Part shown: positions 57,036 to 64,000 of the stretch, one piece after another
Position numbering within the stretch: position 1 is the stretch's first letter
Layout of the letters: every line of letters begins with the position of its first letter
NCBI GenBank assembly: GCA_034521575.1
Contig: JAXHMJ010000005.1
Coordinates: forward strand, 62,001-126,000
DNA: 64,000 nt
Direction of reading: 5' to 3'
Source of the DNA: a candidate division KSB1 bacterium
GTDB lineage: Bacteria; Zhuqueibacterota; Zhuqueibacteria; Residuimicrobiales; Krinioviventaceae
The notes under the pieces: generated by a model
Told to the model about the DNA's origin: nothing
Seen by the model: the letters and a program-made list of their open reading frames with translations, nothing else
The model's database searches: none
Translations under genes and position numbers: made by a program

Positions 57036-57582
57036 GAACATTAACCTGCGATCCAGCAGAACGCGACGCTCTCGACCATTTTGTCATTGTGGGCGGCGGA
57101 CCTACGGGGGTGGAACCGGCGGAATTCAAGCGCTATATCCTGGCAAAAGATTGCCACGAGACTCAATCCGACAGGATGATAATTTATTGAATTGAAACGC
57201 TACCAAATCCATTGCCGCAATGGTCAGCGACAGCCGAAACAGCCATCCCATGCTCGCCGCTGTTGCCATACAGCAGGGAGTAACTTGGCAAACAATTGAT
57301 GCGATTGACTTCCAACCCGGAGCAATGTGAACCGTTCCGATATAAAAACAAAGGCATGCTCCCAACTATCGGCAAGACCAGATCTGTGGCAGACATCAAA
57401 CGACTGAAACCAAGCGGTCTGCCTGCCTGGATGATCTGGGCAAGCGTACATTTTTACTTTATGGGGGGATTAATAATAAACGTTTGGCACGATTGAGCTG
57501 GTTTTATCATTACCTCACAGATGATAAAGCCAATCGGCACATTTTGAGAGGAATTAAAGCCGAGCCGCAAAAGGAACCCTGA
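57036..57582 (+). pseudogene. Type II NADH dehydrogenase (NDH-2) remnant
   Basis: Frames can be pieced into recognisable NDH-2 text: DPAERDALDHFVIVGGGPTG (NAD motif), VEPAEFKRYILAKD with four residues missing after VE, then HPMLAAVAIQQG, QLMRLTSNPEQCEPFRYKNK, TIGKTRSVADIKRLKPSGLP and AWMIWASVHFYFMGG. It ends WFYHYLTDDKANRHILRGIK before a stop at 57580-57582. The N-terminal FAD domain (about 150 residues) and about 100 residues of the middle are absent, and several frame changes occur. This is a decayed respiratory NADH dehydrogenase gene. No start codon or ribosome site can be defended. Confidence 0.65.
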
Positions 57583-57615
57583 ACAGAAAATGAGTCCAAC
57601 CCCGTACACAGAATT

Positions 57616-57639
57616 CTTCCCGGACAGAAATCCGGGAAG
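57616..57639. terminator. Hairpin between convergent units
   Basis: CTTCCCGGA and TCCGGGAAG form a perfect 9-base stem with a 6-base loop, about 20 bases beyond the stop of the leftward sorting-domain gene; TTCTGT follows on that strand. It may serve both directions. Confidence 0.6.
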
Positions 57640-57660
57640 GATATCACAGTTTTCGCCTGG

Positions 57661-58745
57661 TTATTTTACTTTGCTGATTTTCTTGACGCATGCATAGCCA
57701 CCCGCCGTGACCAATCGCACCAGATAAATACCACTGGATACCTGGAACCCCATCGCATCCGTTCCATCCCAGAGCAACAGATGCGCCCCTCTATCCTGAA
57801 CACCGCGAAACAGCGTTGTTACTCGTTGACCCTGCTGATTGTAAATATGTAGTTCAATTTCCTGCGTTTTCTGTAATTGATATGAAACTCGGGTTAAAGG
57901 ATTGAACGGATTGGGGTAAACCGATAAAACCGCAACAGATTCCGGCTGCAAATTTGCAGTTACCCGTGTTCCGACAGTGTAATTTACCGGCCCGTAAAAC
58001 ACAGATTCACCGGTGATATATATTTCCTCAAGTTTATACCAGTATACAATTTCCGGGACAGCAGGTATATCAGCAAATTCATACAAGCGTCCACAATCGC
58101 ATCCTGTATTTGCTGCAATGATGTTTTCAGTAAGAGAAACATAGCCTGAATACTGCTGTGCACTGCGCCATATCCGGAATCCGGCAACATTGAGACTGGA
58201 TTCGAGCTGCCATTGAACCACAGGAAACGCGTGGTCGTTAGTGCTGACAGACAATGACTGCAAAACAACAGCGATGGGCTCAGAGGTGGATGCGCCTTCG
58301 GTCACTTCCATGCAGGCGCTGGTTTCCAAAGCATCGTTGCCATCTCCGTCATCGCGATGACGAATTTCTATCACATAGGTTTTGCCGCCCGTCAGGGATA
58401 CCGTGCCGGTCAAACTGCCGCTGCCGTTATCATCATTTGAATAATACCTCAATAAATCCGTACCGTCATATACAATATTTGATTCATTTCCATGCTCATA
58501 AACGTAGATATCATAGGCTGCGTCATTGGTCTCCTGATTGGCATGAGAGGTAAATTGTGATTGTACAAAATAGTCGGTATTGCTGGACGGGCTCACAGTT
58601 GTACTGATAACCGGTTCAAGCGTAGCTCCACTACTAGTCCCCACATACCCGTCACTGCATTGGGAATCGATATTAAAAAACTGACATCTGAAAAGACAGA
58701 TGCGGAAAAAAACATCAAAATAAAAACAGTTATCAAGCTTTTCAT
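57661..58745 (-). CDS. Secreted protein with FlgD-like/type IX-like C-terminal sorting domain (one frameshift)
   Basis: About 360 residues. ATG 58745 opens a signal peptide (MKSLITVFILMFFSASVFS). A one-base loss in the run at 58675-58680 separates it from the body, which begins NIDSQCSDGYVGTSSGATLE. The first domain is a beta-sandwich with YVIEIRHRDDGDGNDALETS and a PA14/CBM-like look. Then VVQWQLESSLNVAGFRIWRS marks a fibronectin-like repeat. The C-terminal 85 residues (YPNPFNPLTRVSYQLQ, WDGTDAMGFQVSSGIYLVRL and KKISKVK) are a T9SS type A-like sorting domain. Expected on the cell surface or secreted; ligand unknown. Confidence 0.78.
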
Positions 58746-58866
58746 ACCTGTCCCCTTTTTAAACGTCCGACTGAAGCAGAGATAATTTTCAGCAACACAT
58801 TTTTTTCTCCTAGTGGGTCGGAGAAATCAAATTGTTTACCTCGAGACCTTTAGATATGTAACATCT

Positions 58867-59835
58867 TTACAATATCGTAAATTCCGAGGTATCCGTCAAA
58901 TATTCCGCCTTGAATCCGATATCTCTCAAATAGTGTGGAAATGATTTGGCCCCGTGTGTCGTGAACACATGCTGAGGATCAACCTGGCGGACGAAATCAA
59001 GCAATTCCTGAAAATCTGCATGATCACTGAGGGGAATGGCGTGGTCGCAGCGGAAATGCGGTCCGCCGTCACGGCCGGCCCAACCGGAAAGCAGGACCTT
59101 GCGGTTGCGCGGCGGCAAATTTTGCACTTTTCTGAATCGCAGCAGATGCGGCGGGATTAAAAGCACTTCGTTCGGTTCCACCGGTTCATCTTTCCAGGGC
59201 GTGCAGCGCTCAAAGGTGACGCCGTATCTGCGGTAAATTTTGGCGATTTCCCACGCCGCACGATGAACCCGGATGCGGTATCCGCCGTTTTCCAGGATTT
59301 TCATGGCTTCCTGGGCTTTTCCCAGACTGTACCCCATAACGATCGGCGTGACACCGATTTTAAAACAATCCTCGATGAACCCGTACAGCTCCTGTTCCAG
59401 ATGCCCTTGCGGATGATCATAGACATATTCAGGGCTGCCGAATGTGGATTCCATAATCAAAAGATCAGCCTTTGGAATTTCGATCTGTCTCGCGGTAAGG
59501 CTGGGTTTCACTTTAAAATCTCCGGTATACAGCAACGACACTCCTTGTACCTCAATCCGGATCATCGCTGAACCCAGTACATGTCCGGCGGGATAAAGCT
59601 CGATACAAATATCGCCCAAGTCGTATTTCTCACCAAACTCCAGTTCAATAACCTGTTTTTGCCGGGCACGCAACGCGTGGAACGCAGCGGTGACCGGAGT
59701 GGCCAGAATTTTATCATGATTTTTCAGGTGATCGGCGTGTCCGTGAGACACAAAAGAGTAGGTGGTTTTTCGGTGGGCGTCCAGCCATAGCTCATGGCGA
59801 TGGAGTTTGATGCCCTTTGGGTCATAAAAAAACAT
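58867..59835 (-). CDS. Metallo-beta-lactamase/beta-CASP-like exonuclease-type protein
   Basis: 322 residues. MBL metal motif in FVSHGHADHLKNHD (HxHxDH), further His in YPAGHVLGSAMIRIE and Asp in LLYTGDFKVKPSL. Then GVTPIVMGYSLGKAQEAMKI, as in beta-CASP nucleases, a late AIPLSDHADFQELLDFV and VFTTHGAKSFPHYL. It resembles the SNM1/CPSF-like DNA exonucleases, including the ligase-associated group, but no ligase gene is here. The start overlaps the pdxT stop (TGATG), placing it in the pdxST operon, which is unexpected. Nuclease function is inferred. Confidence 0.75.
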   Translation of the reverse strand: MFFYDPKGIKLHRHELWLDAHRKTTYSFVSHGHADHLKNHDKILATPVTAAFHALRARQKQVIELEFGEKYDLGDICIELYPAGHVLGSAMIRIEVQGVSLLYTGDFKVKPSLTARQIEIPKADLLIMESTFGSPEYVYDHPQGHLEQELYGFIEDCFKIGVTPIVMGYSLGKAQEAMKILENGGYRIRVHRAAWEIAKIYRRYGVTFERCTPWKDEPVEPNEVLLIPPHLLRFRKVQNLPPRNRKVLLSGWAGRDGGPHFRCDHAIPLSDHADFQELLDFVRQVDPQHVFTTHGAKSFPHYLRDIGFKAEYLTDTSEFTIL

Positions 59836-60413
59836 CAGGGTCTGTCCAGTTTATTGATGAAATATTCGTGTACTCTGAGATCAAGAGTTAATTCCGGATG
59901 AAACGTTGCAGCCATAAGATGTCCTTGTTCCACCCAAACAACATGTTCGCCAAGCCGCGCCAGGACCCTGACCGTACCGGTGATTTTTTCGATTTTGGGA
60001 GCACGGATAAAAACACCTTCAAACGGCTCGGTATCCTGTTCCAATTGGATATCATCAATAAAAGAATCGACCTGACGTCCATAGGCATTGCGCCGGACCG
60101 AGATATCCATTACCTTCAGGCTGTCACGGTCATCATTACAAATTTCTTGGGCCATGAGTATACATCCCGCACACGTCCCGAAAACAGGATGGGTCTCGGC
60201 GAACACTTTTACAGCATCCCAGAGATCATGTTTTTTCATCATATACCGGAGGGTGGTGGATTCTCCGCCCGGAATGATCAGGCCGGAGCATTCCCGCAGC
60301 TGCTGCGGATTGCGCACCAAAACAGCTGCAGCTCCCAGGCGTTCCAGCATGCGCTGATGTTTTTCAAAATCTCCCTGAACAGCCAGTATGCCGGGATTCT
60401 TTGAATTTACCAT
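59835..60413 (-). CDS. pdxT: Pyridoxal 5'-phosphate synthase glutaminase subunit PdxT
   Basis: 192 residues. [19 protein letters not shown] at the N terminus, [17 protein letters not shown], nucleophile Cys in [13 protein letters not shown] and the His-Glu pair in [17 protein letters not shown]. It releases ammonia from glutamine for PdxS. The ATG overlaps the pdxS stop by seven bases. Confidence 0.95.
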   Translation of the reverse strand: MVNSKNPGILAVQGDFEKHQRMLERLGAAAVLVRNPQQLRECSGLIIPGGESTTLRYMMKKHDLWDAVKVFAETHPVFGTCAGCILMAQEICNDDRDSLKVMDISVRRNAYGRQVDSFIDDIQLEQDTEPFEGVFIRAPKIEKITGTVRVLARLGEHVVWVEQGHLMAATFHPELTLDLRVHEYFINKLDRP

Positions 60414-61291
60414 CCGCGATTGGCCATCCGCTCTTCTTCGGGCAGTGTGTCAATATTTATCCCAACCATAGCCTCACCCAATCCTTCGGAGACACGGGCG
60501 ATCAGATCAAAATCCATATAATGCGTGGTTGCGGAGACAATGGCTTCTGCGCGTTTTTGCGGATTTCCGGATTTGAAAATACCGCTGCCCACAAACACGG
60601 TTTCCGCGCCCAGCTGCATCATTAGAGAAGCATCCGCCGGTGTGGCAATACCGCCGGCAGAGAAATTGGGGACCGGTAATTTTCCGGATTTCTTGACCTC
60701 CCGGATCAGGTCGACCGGGGCGCCCAGATTTTTGCCTTCATCAACCAGTTCCTGGTCAGTGAGCTGTGTGATACGGCGTAGGCCGCTCTGCACAGCACGC
60801 ATATGCTTGACCGCTTCGACAACATTACCGGAGCCGGCTTCACCTTTGGTGCGGATCATCGCAGCGCCTTCAGCGATACGGCGCAGGGCTTCTCCCAAAT
60901 CACGGCAACCGCAGACAAACGGCACTTTAAACTCCCATTTGTTCACATGGAACGACTCATCCGCCGGTGTCAGCACTTCACTTTCATCAATAAAATCAAT
61001 ACCCATCGCCTGCAGTAACTGAGCCTCTGCAAAATGTCCGATTCTGCATTTTGCCATAACCGGAATCGACACAGCTTCTTTTATGGCATTGATGACCTGA
61101 GGGTCCGACATGCGCGCAATACCGCCATGCGCGCGAATGTCAGCCGGGATACGTTCCAGAGCCATGACAGCGACAGCGCCGGCATCCTGCGCAATTTTTG
61201 CCTGCTCAGAGGTGGTGACATCCATGATCACGCCCCCTTTGAGCATTTCAGCCAGCCCGACTTTTAACTTTAGATCTTTTGCATCTTTCAT
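60407..61291 (-). CDS. pdxS: Pyridoxal 5'-phosphate synthase subunit PdxS
   Basis: 294 residues from ATG 61291, seven bases after GGAG (a TTG-type longer frame is not used). Motifs are [40 protein letters not shown], the Schiff-base Lys in [40 protein letters not shown] and [19 protein letters not shown]. It makes pyridoxal 5'-phosphate from ribose 5-phosphate, glyceraldehyde 3-phosphate and ammonia. First gene of pdxS-pdxT-MBL. Confidence 0.97.
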   Translation of the reverse strand: MKDAKDLKLKVGLAEMLKGGVIMDVTTSEQAKIAQDAGAVAVMALERIPADIRAHGGIARMSDPQVINAIKEAVSIPVMAKCRIGHFAEAQLLQAMGIDFIDESEVLTPADESFHVNKWEFKVPFVCGCRDLGEALRRIAEGAAMIRTKGEAGSGNVVEAVKHMRAVQSGLRRITQLTDQELVDEGKNLGAPVDLIREVKKSGKLPVPNFSAGGIATPADASLMMQLGAETVFVGSGIFKSGNPQKRAEAIVSATTHYMDFDLIARVSEGLGEAMVGINIDTLPEEERMANRGW

Positions 61292-61327
61292 AATAAACTC
61301 CATCAATTAAGCTCCCAAGAAGCATTC

Positions 61328-61356
61328 AATGTAAAGAAAATCAAAACAAATATCAA
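61328..61356 (-). promoter_or_regulatory. Promoter of the pdxS-pdxT-MBL operon
   Basis: On the minus strand TTGATA (61356-61351), a 17-base spacer and TACATT (61333-61328) give a start near 61321, 30 bases before ATG 61291. Confidence 0.6.
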
Positions 61357-61451
61357 TACATTTTTCAGCAAATAGTGCCGGCATATAGCGTGAGTCTATA
61401 ACCCGTCAGTAGCTGGATTCGTTCCCCGGTTTTTAAGACTCGGAATATATT

Positions 61452-62111
61452 CTAATCAATATATTCAATAGCCCGGTCGGATGTGATTCTGAAATTATCT
61501 GTTTTTAGGGAAAAGGTTTTATCTCCCAGTCCCAGCAAATTCAAAGCAGTTTGCCAGATAGAACCGGAATGGCCTGCCCCCCGGCGCTGGGACTCGTTCG
61601 ATTCCGGCAACACCCCTCGTATTGCATCATACGTATCCACGGACAGAGGCGCAAATTTTACACGGATGGTGATACAGTACTGAGCATCCGGTTCCAGGTC
61701 ATTAACAGGAATCAGTTCAATCTCCTGCATTTGTGTGCATTTCTTTCGAATGGTTTCTAAATTAGAAGTGAGTCGGTCTTCCCCCGGCATCTGAATTCTG
61801 AACTTGTGTTCCCAGTTGTCATAGGACAATTGAACGGGATATTCATATTCGCGTACAATATTATTGATCAGCGGCCGGTCTCTCCATACCTGAATTTGAT
61901 GCGACAAGCGGGTAATCGCACCGCGTTTCAAACTATTGACGGTGTTATCATCCAGTACAGGTTTCAGATGATAGGACATGACCAGCATTCCGTCGCGTAC
62001 GACCAGCGTATCCACCACAGGATCAGCCGGGAATCCCCTGCGAGGCAGGACCAGCATCAACCCGGTCAGGATAGCAAACAATAAAAGATTTTTAGCATCC
62101 GGTTTATACAT
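61452..62111 (-). CDS. DUF4390-like exported or membrane-anchored protein
   Basis: About 220 residues from ATG 62111 (a TTG at 62138 is possible). The N-terminal hydrophobic segment NLLLFAILTGLMLVLP may be a signal or anchor. The body has VVDTLVVRDGMLVMSYHL, GAITRLSHQIQVWRDRPLIN and LSYDNWEHKFRIQ, the pattern of DUF4390 proteins. Their function is not known. Encoded downstream of prmA on the same strand. Confidence 0.6.
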   Translation of the reverse strand: MYKPDAKNLLLFAILTGLMLVLPRRGFPADPVVDTLVVRDGMLVMSYHLKPVLDDNTVNSLKRGAITRLSHQIQVWRDRPLINNIVREYEYPVQLSYDNWEHKFRIQMPGEDRLTSNLETIRKKCTQMQEIELIPVNDLEPDAQYCITIRVKFAPLSVDTYDAIRGVLPESNESQRRGAGHSGSIWQTALNLLGLGDKTFSLKTDNFRITSDRAIEYID

Positions 62112-62188
62112 GCTCCACTTTCTCAAGACCAGTCTCAATGTACTAAAGAATGAAAAAAATCACAAGTTTTGTTTAAACGGATACAAGA

Positions 62189-63058
62189 TCAGTTCTTGAC
62201 GGTTTCGAACATCAGCCACTCATCGCGCTGACGGACCTGTCTCACCTGCAATCCGGCTTGATGACAGGCTTGGGTAAAGAGACTGCGCTCTGTATCCAGA
62301 ATACCGGACAGTAAACACATTCCGCCGGGATTTAAATAGTCTGAAAAACGCGCCAACAAAGGTAAAAGCTGGGTACGGTTCACATTTGCCAGGATCATAT
62401 CAAATCCGGATTTCCGCACCGTATCCATCGTTCCGGTAACCACCTGAATGCGGACCCCTTGCCCGTTTTTATCCGCATTGCGCCGGGTGGTTTGAGCGGC
62501 AACCGGATCCATATCAAACGCAAAGACAGACGCGGCGCCGAATTTCAGCGCTGCAATCGAAAGAATCCCGGTTCCGCACCCCACATCCAGAACCCGGCAG
62601 CCGGGATGAATCAAATGTTCCAGCGCTTTTAAAATGAGAAACGTTGTTGCGTGAGTGCCTGAACCAAAAGCCATTTCCGGGTCTATTTCTATCACATGTT
62701 CGGGGACCGTTTGAGGCAGATCACACCAGCTTGGTTTGATCAGCAGCGATTGTCCCACAGGAATCGGCTTTAAATCTTTTTTCCACTCTGATCTCCAGTC
62801 TTTAACCGGACATTCGATGATCTCAACATCAATATCGACCGGCATATTTATACGCGTGCGCAAAGCATGCAGGGATTCCGATATCTGTTGCGCCAAAGAT
62901 TCTACATTGTCGTCATGTTGAAAAAAAGCCAGCAAATGCGTATCCATATCCTGGATACCGGATGCGCCCAGTTCGAATAATTCATTGCTGATCCATTCGC
63001 TGTTTTCGGGAGTAACCGCTGCATTAACCTGAATATAAAATTCCTGGTTTTGGCCCAC
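62189..63058 (-). CDS. prmA: Ribosomal protein L11 methyltransferase PrmA
   Basis: About 289 residues. GTG 63058 is preferred because GAGGAG lies eight bases upstream; ATG 63073 would overlap the M28 stop. N-terminal substrate domain (FYIQVNAAVTPENSEWISNE), then DPEMAFGSGTHATTFLILKA, SAM motif VLDVGCGTGILSIAALKFGA and MILANVNRTQLLPLLARF. It trimethylates ribosomal protein L11. Confidence 0.92.
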   Translation of the reverse strand: MGQNQEFYIQVNAAVTPENSEWISNELFELGASGIQDMDTHLLAFFQHDDNVESLAQQISESLHALRTRINMPVDIDVEIIECPVKDWRSEWKKDLKPIPVGQSLLIKPSWCDLPQTVPEHVIEIDPEMAFGSGTHATTFLILKALEHLIHPGCRVLDVGCGTGILSIAALKFGAASVFAFDMDPVAAQTTRRNADKNGQGVRIQVVTGTMDTVRKSGFDMILANVNRTQLLPLLARFSDYLNPGGMCLLSGILDTERSLFTQACHQAGLQVRQVRQRDEWLMFETVKN

Positions 63059-63059
63059 T

Positions 63060-63956
63060 TCAGTACTCCTCATAAAGAATAGCGGTCACAACCTTTCCCA
63101 CCTGTTCCAGACTGTACGGACTGCAGTATTCAGGAGTGTCATTGACCGTGTGCCATTGCGGATAATAAAAATCAATGATATCCACACAGGGTATGCCGGC
63201 CTGCAGCAAGGGAATGTGATCATCATAAACCGCATATTCGGGCTGCGGTATAAATGCGGACATGCCCAGCTCTGCTGCTTTATTCCAGATCCGATCCACC
63301 AGGAATCCGGCGTACTTTACAGAGTACTGTTCCTGATAGACCGTCAAATCCGCATCGCCGATCATATCCAAAAGAATACCATATCGGGGCGCAAACCGGT
63401 TGGCGTATGTTTTTGCAAACGCAGCGGAGCCTCTCGCCCAACTCTCTGTGTCCTCATGCTGCCCCGCGTCTTCAGCATCAAAAAATACAATATCAACCCC
63501 TATAGCTACGGGAAAATCCGATAATAGTTCCGCCAGGTGCATTAAAACGGCGACACCCGAGGCGCCGTCATTGGCGCCCAGCACCGGTTTGTCGTGATTG
63601 GACGGATCCGGATCGCTGTCCGCCCAGGGCCGGGTGTCCCAATGTGCGCAAAGCAACACGCGGTCACTCGTTTGCGGCTGAAATCTGGAGATCACATTAA
63701 CCGCCCGGACCGTGCGCTGTGGTTTGCCGAATGAGAACATAAAATCCTGGGTAAAAACCGTATCCGCGCGCTGTTTCATGAATTCAAGAAAATAGTTCAG
63801 ACATTCGGCATGTCCTTTTGAACCCGGCACGCGCGGACCAAACTCGCATTGTTTCTCAAGATATTCAAACGCTTGTGTTCCGCTGAAATCCGGGGGGGTG
63901 GAGAACACCGGAACAGCGAATAACAGCCAGGCGCTGCACATGATCCTGATAACCAT
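63060..63956 (-). CDS. M28-family zinc peptidase / glutaminyl-peptide cyclotransferase-like
   Basis: 298 residues with signal peptide (MCSAWLLFAVPVFS from about residue 6). Zinc-binding residues are visible in LLCAHWDTRPW (His), LGANDGASGVAVLMHLAELL (Asp), FFDAEDAGQ (Glu-Asp) and a late YPQWHTVNDTPEYCSPYSL (His). The overall pattern FGPRVPGSKGHAECLNYFLE is close to bacterial glutaminyl cyclases, which form N-terminal pyroglutamate, as well as aminopeptidases. Start ATG 63956 follows GGAG. It is coupled to prmA. The 44 bases beyond, to the window end, are too short to assign. Confidence 0.85.
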   Translation of the reverse strand: MVIRIMCSAWLLFAVPVFSTPPDFSGTQAFEYLEKQCEFGPRVPGSKGHAECLNYFLEFMKQRADTVFTQDFMFSFGKPQRTVRAVNVISRFQPQTSDRVLLCAHWDTRPWADSDPDPSNHDKPVLGANDGASGVAVLMHLAELLSDFPVAIGVDIVFFDAEDAGQHEDTESWARGSAAFAKTYANRFAPRYGILLDMIGDADLTVYQEQYSVKYAGFLVDRIWNKAAELGMSAFIPQPEYAVYDDHIPLLQAGIPCVDIIDFYYPQWHTVNDTPEYCSPYSLEQVGKVVTAILYEEY

Positions 63957-64000
63957 TATATTTCTCCAGAGATACGCAATTAATTGCCGCGAATCGCGAT

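Noticed and set aside
1-64000. CRISPR arrays, tRNA or rRNA genes, transposases, integrases, phage genes
   Set aside because: None seen: no regular direct repeats with spacers, no clover-leaf or rRNA motif, and no mobile-element protein in any frame.

Overview
The window looks like a chromosomal segment of a Gram-negative heterotroph. It encodes a TolC/MacB-type efflux system, porin-like and beta-barrel outer-membrane proteins, and a secreted protein with a FlgD-like/type IX-like C-terminal sorting domain. It also carries ferredoxin-dependent 2-oxoacid oxidoreductase genes, a type 2 isopentenyl-diphosphate isomerase and the PdxS/PdxT route to vitamin B6. The mix fits the wider FCB group (KSB1, Calditrichota or Zhuqueibacterota-like lineages). 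That placement is inferred from gene content; no rRNA, tRNA, CRISPR array, phage or transposase gene was seen.

Layout. 1-5.9 kb (minus): GlgE pathway, with glgE, a treS-maltokinase fusion and the start of glgB; it turns trehalose into branched alpha-glucan through maltose 1-phosphate. 6.1-14.1 kb: a sugar locus. PfkB kinase, LacI regulator and lyxose-isomerase-like cupin run rightwards; GH88-like hydrolase, 4Fe-4S flavin oxidoreductase, SDR, a small membrane protein and an SSS symporter run leftwards. 14.3-19.7 kb: IPP isomerase, glycosyltransferase, an exported Ca-binding-repeat protein, a THUMP rRNA methylase and a polyprenyl synthase. 19.9-27.7 kb: seven-gene efflux operon divergent from a TetR regulator, with overlapping promoters and a likely operator between them. 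27.8-35.3 kb: thiI, metallophosphatase, dus, a cyclic-2,3-diphosphoglycerate-synthetase-like GTPase and korDABC. 35.4-42.3 kb: yceD-rpmF-plsX-fabH-fabD-fabG-acpP-fabF-rnc. 42.3-47 kb (minus): a GPP34-like small protein, AEC carrier, rlmB, ddl and a DoxX/TIM-barrel fusion. 47-51.3 kb (minus): beta-barrel protein, exported FMN-binding protein, porin, LuxR regulator, RIC/YtfE-type di-iron protein and a metallo-beta-lactamase remnant. 51.7-57.6 kb (plus): GH3 glycosidase, sulfotransferase-like protein, PAS/SpoIIE phosphatase and an NDH-2 remnant. 57.7-64 kb (minus): sorting-domain protein, MBL/beta-CASP nuclease-like protein, pdxT, pdxS, DUF4390-like protein, prmA and an M28 peptidase.

A dominant feature is the number of one-base frame breaks, over twenty. 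Many lie in homopolymers and in genes that should be essential (fabF, rnc). Most therefore look like sequencing or consensus errors. Broken genes are annotated over their full reconstructed span and the break is stated. Two loci are different: the MBL and NDH-2 remnants lack large internal blocks and look like true pseudogenes.
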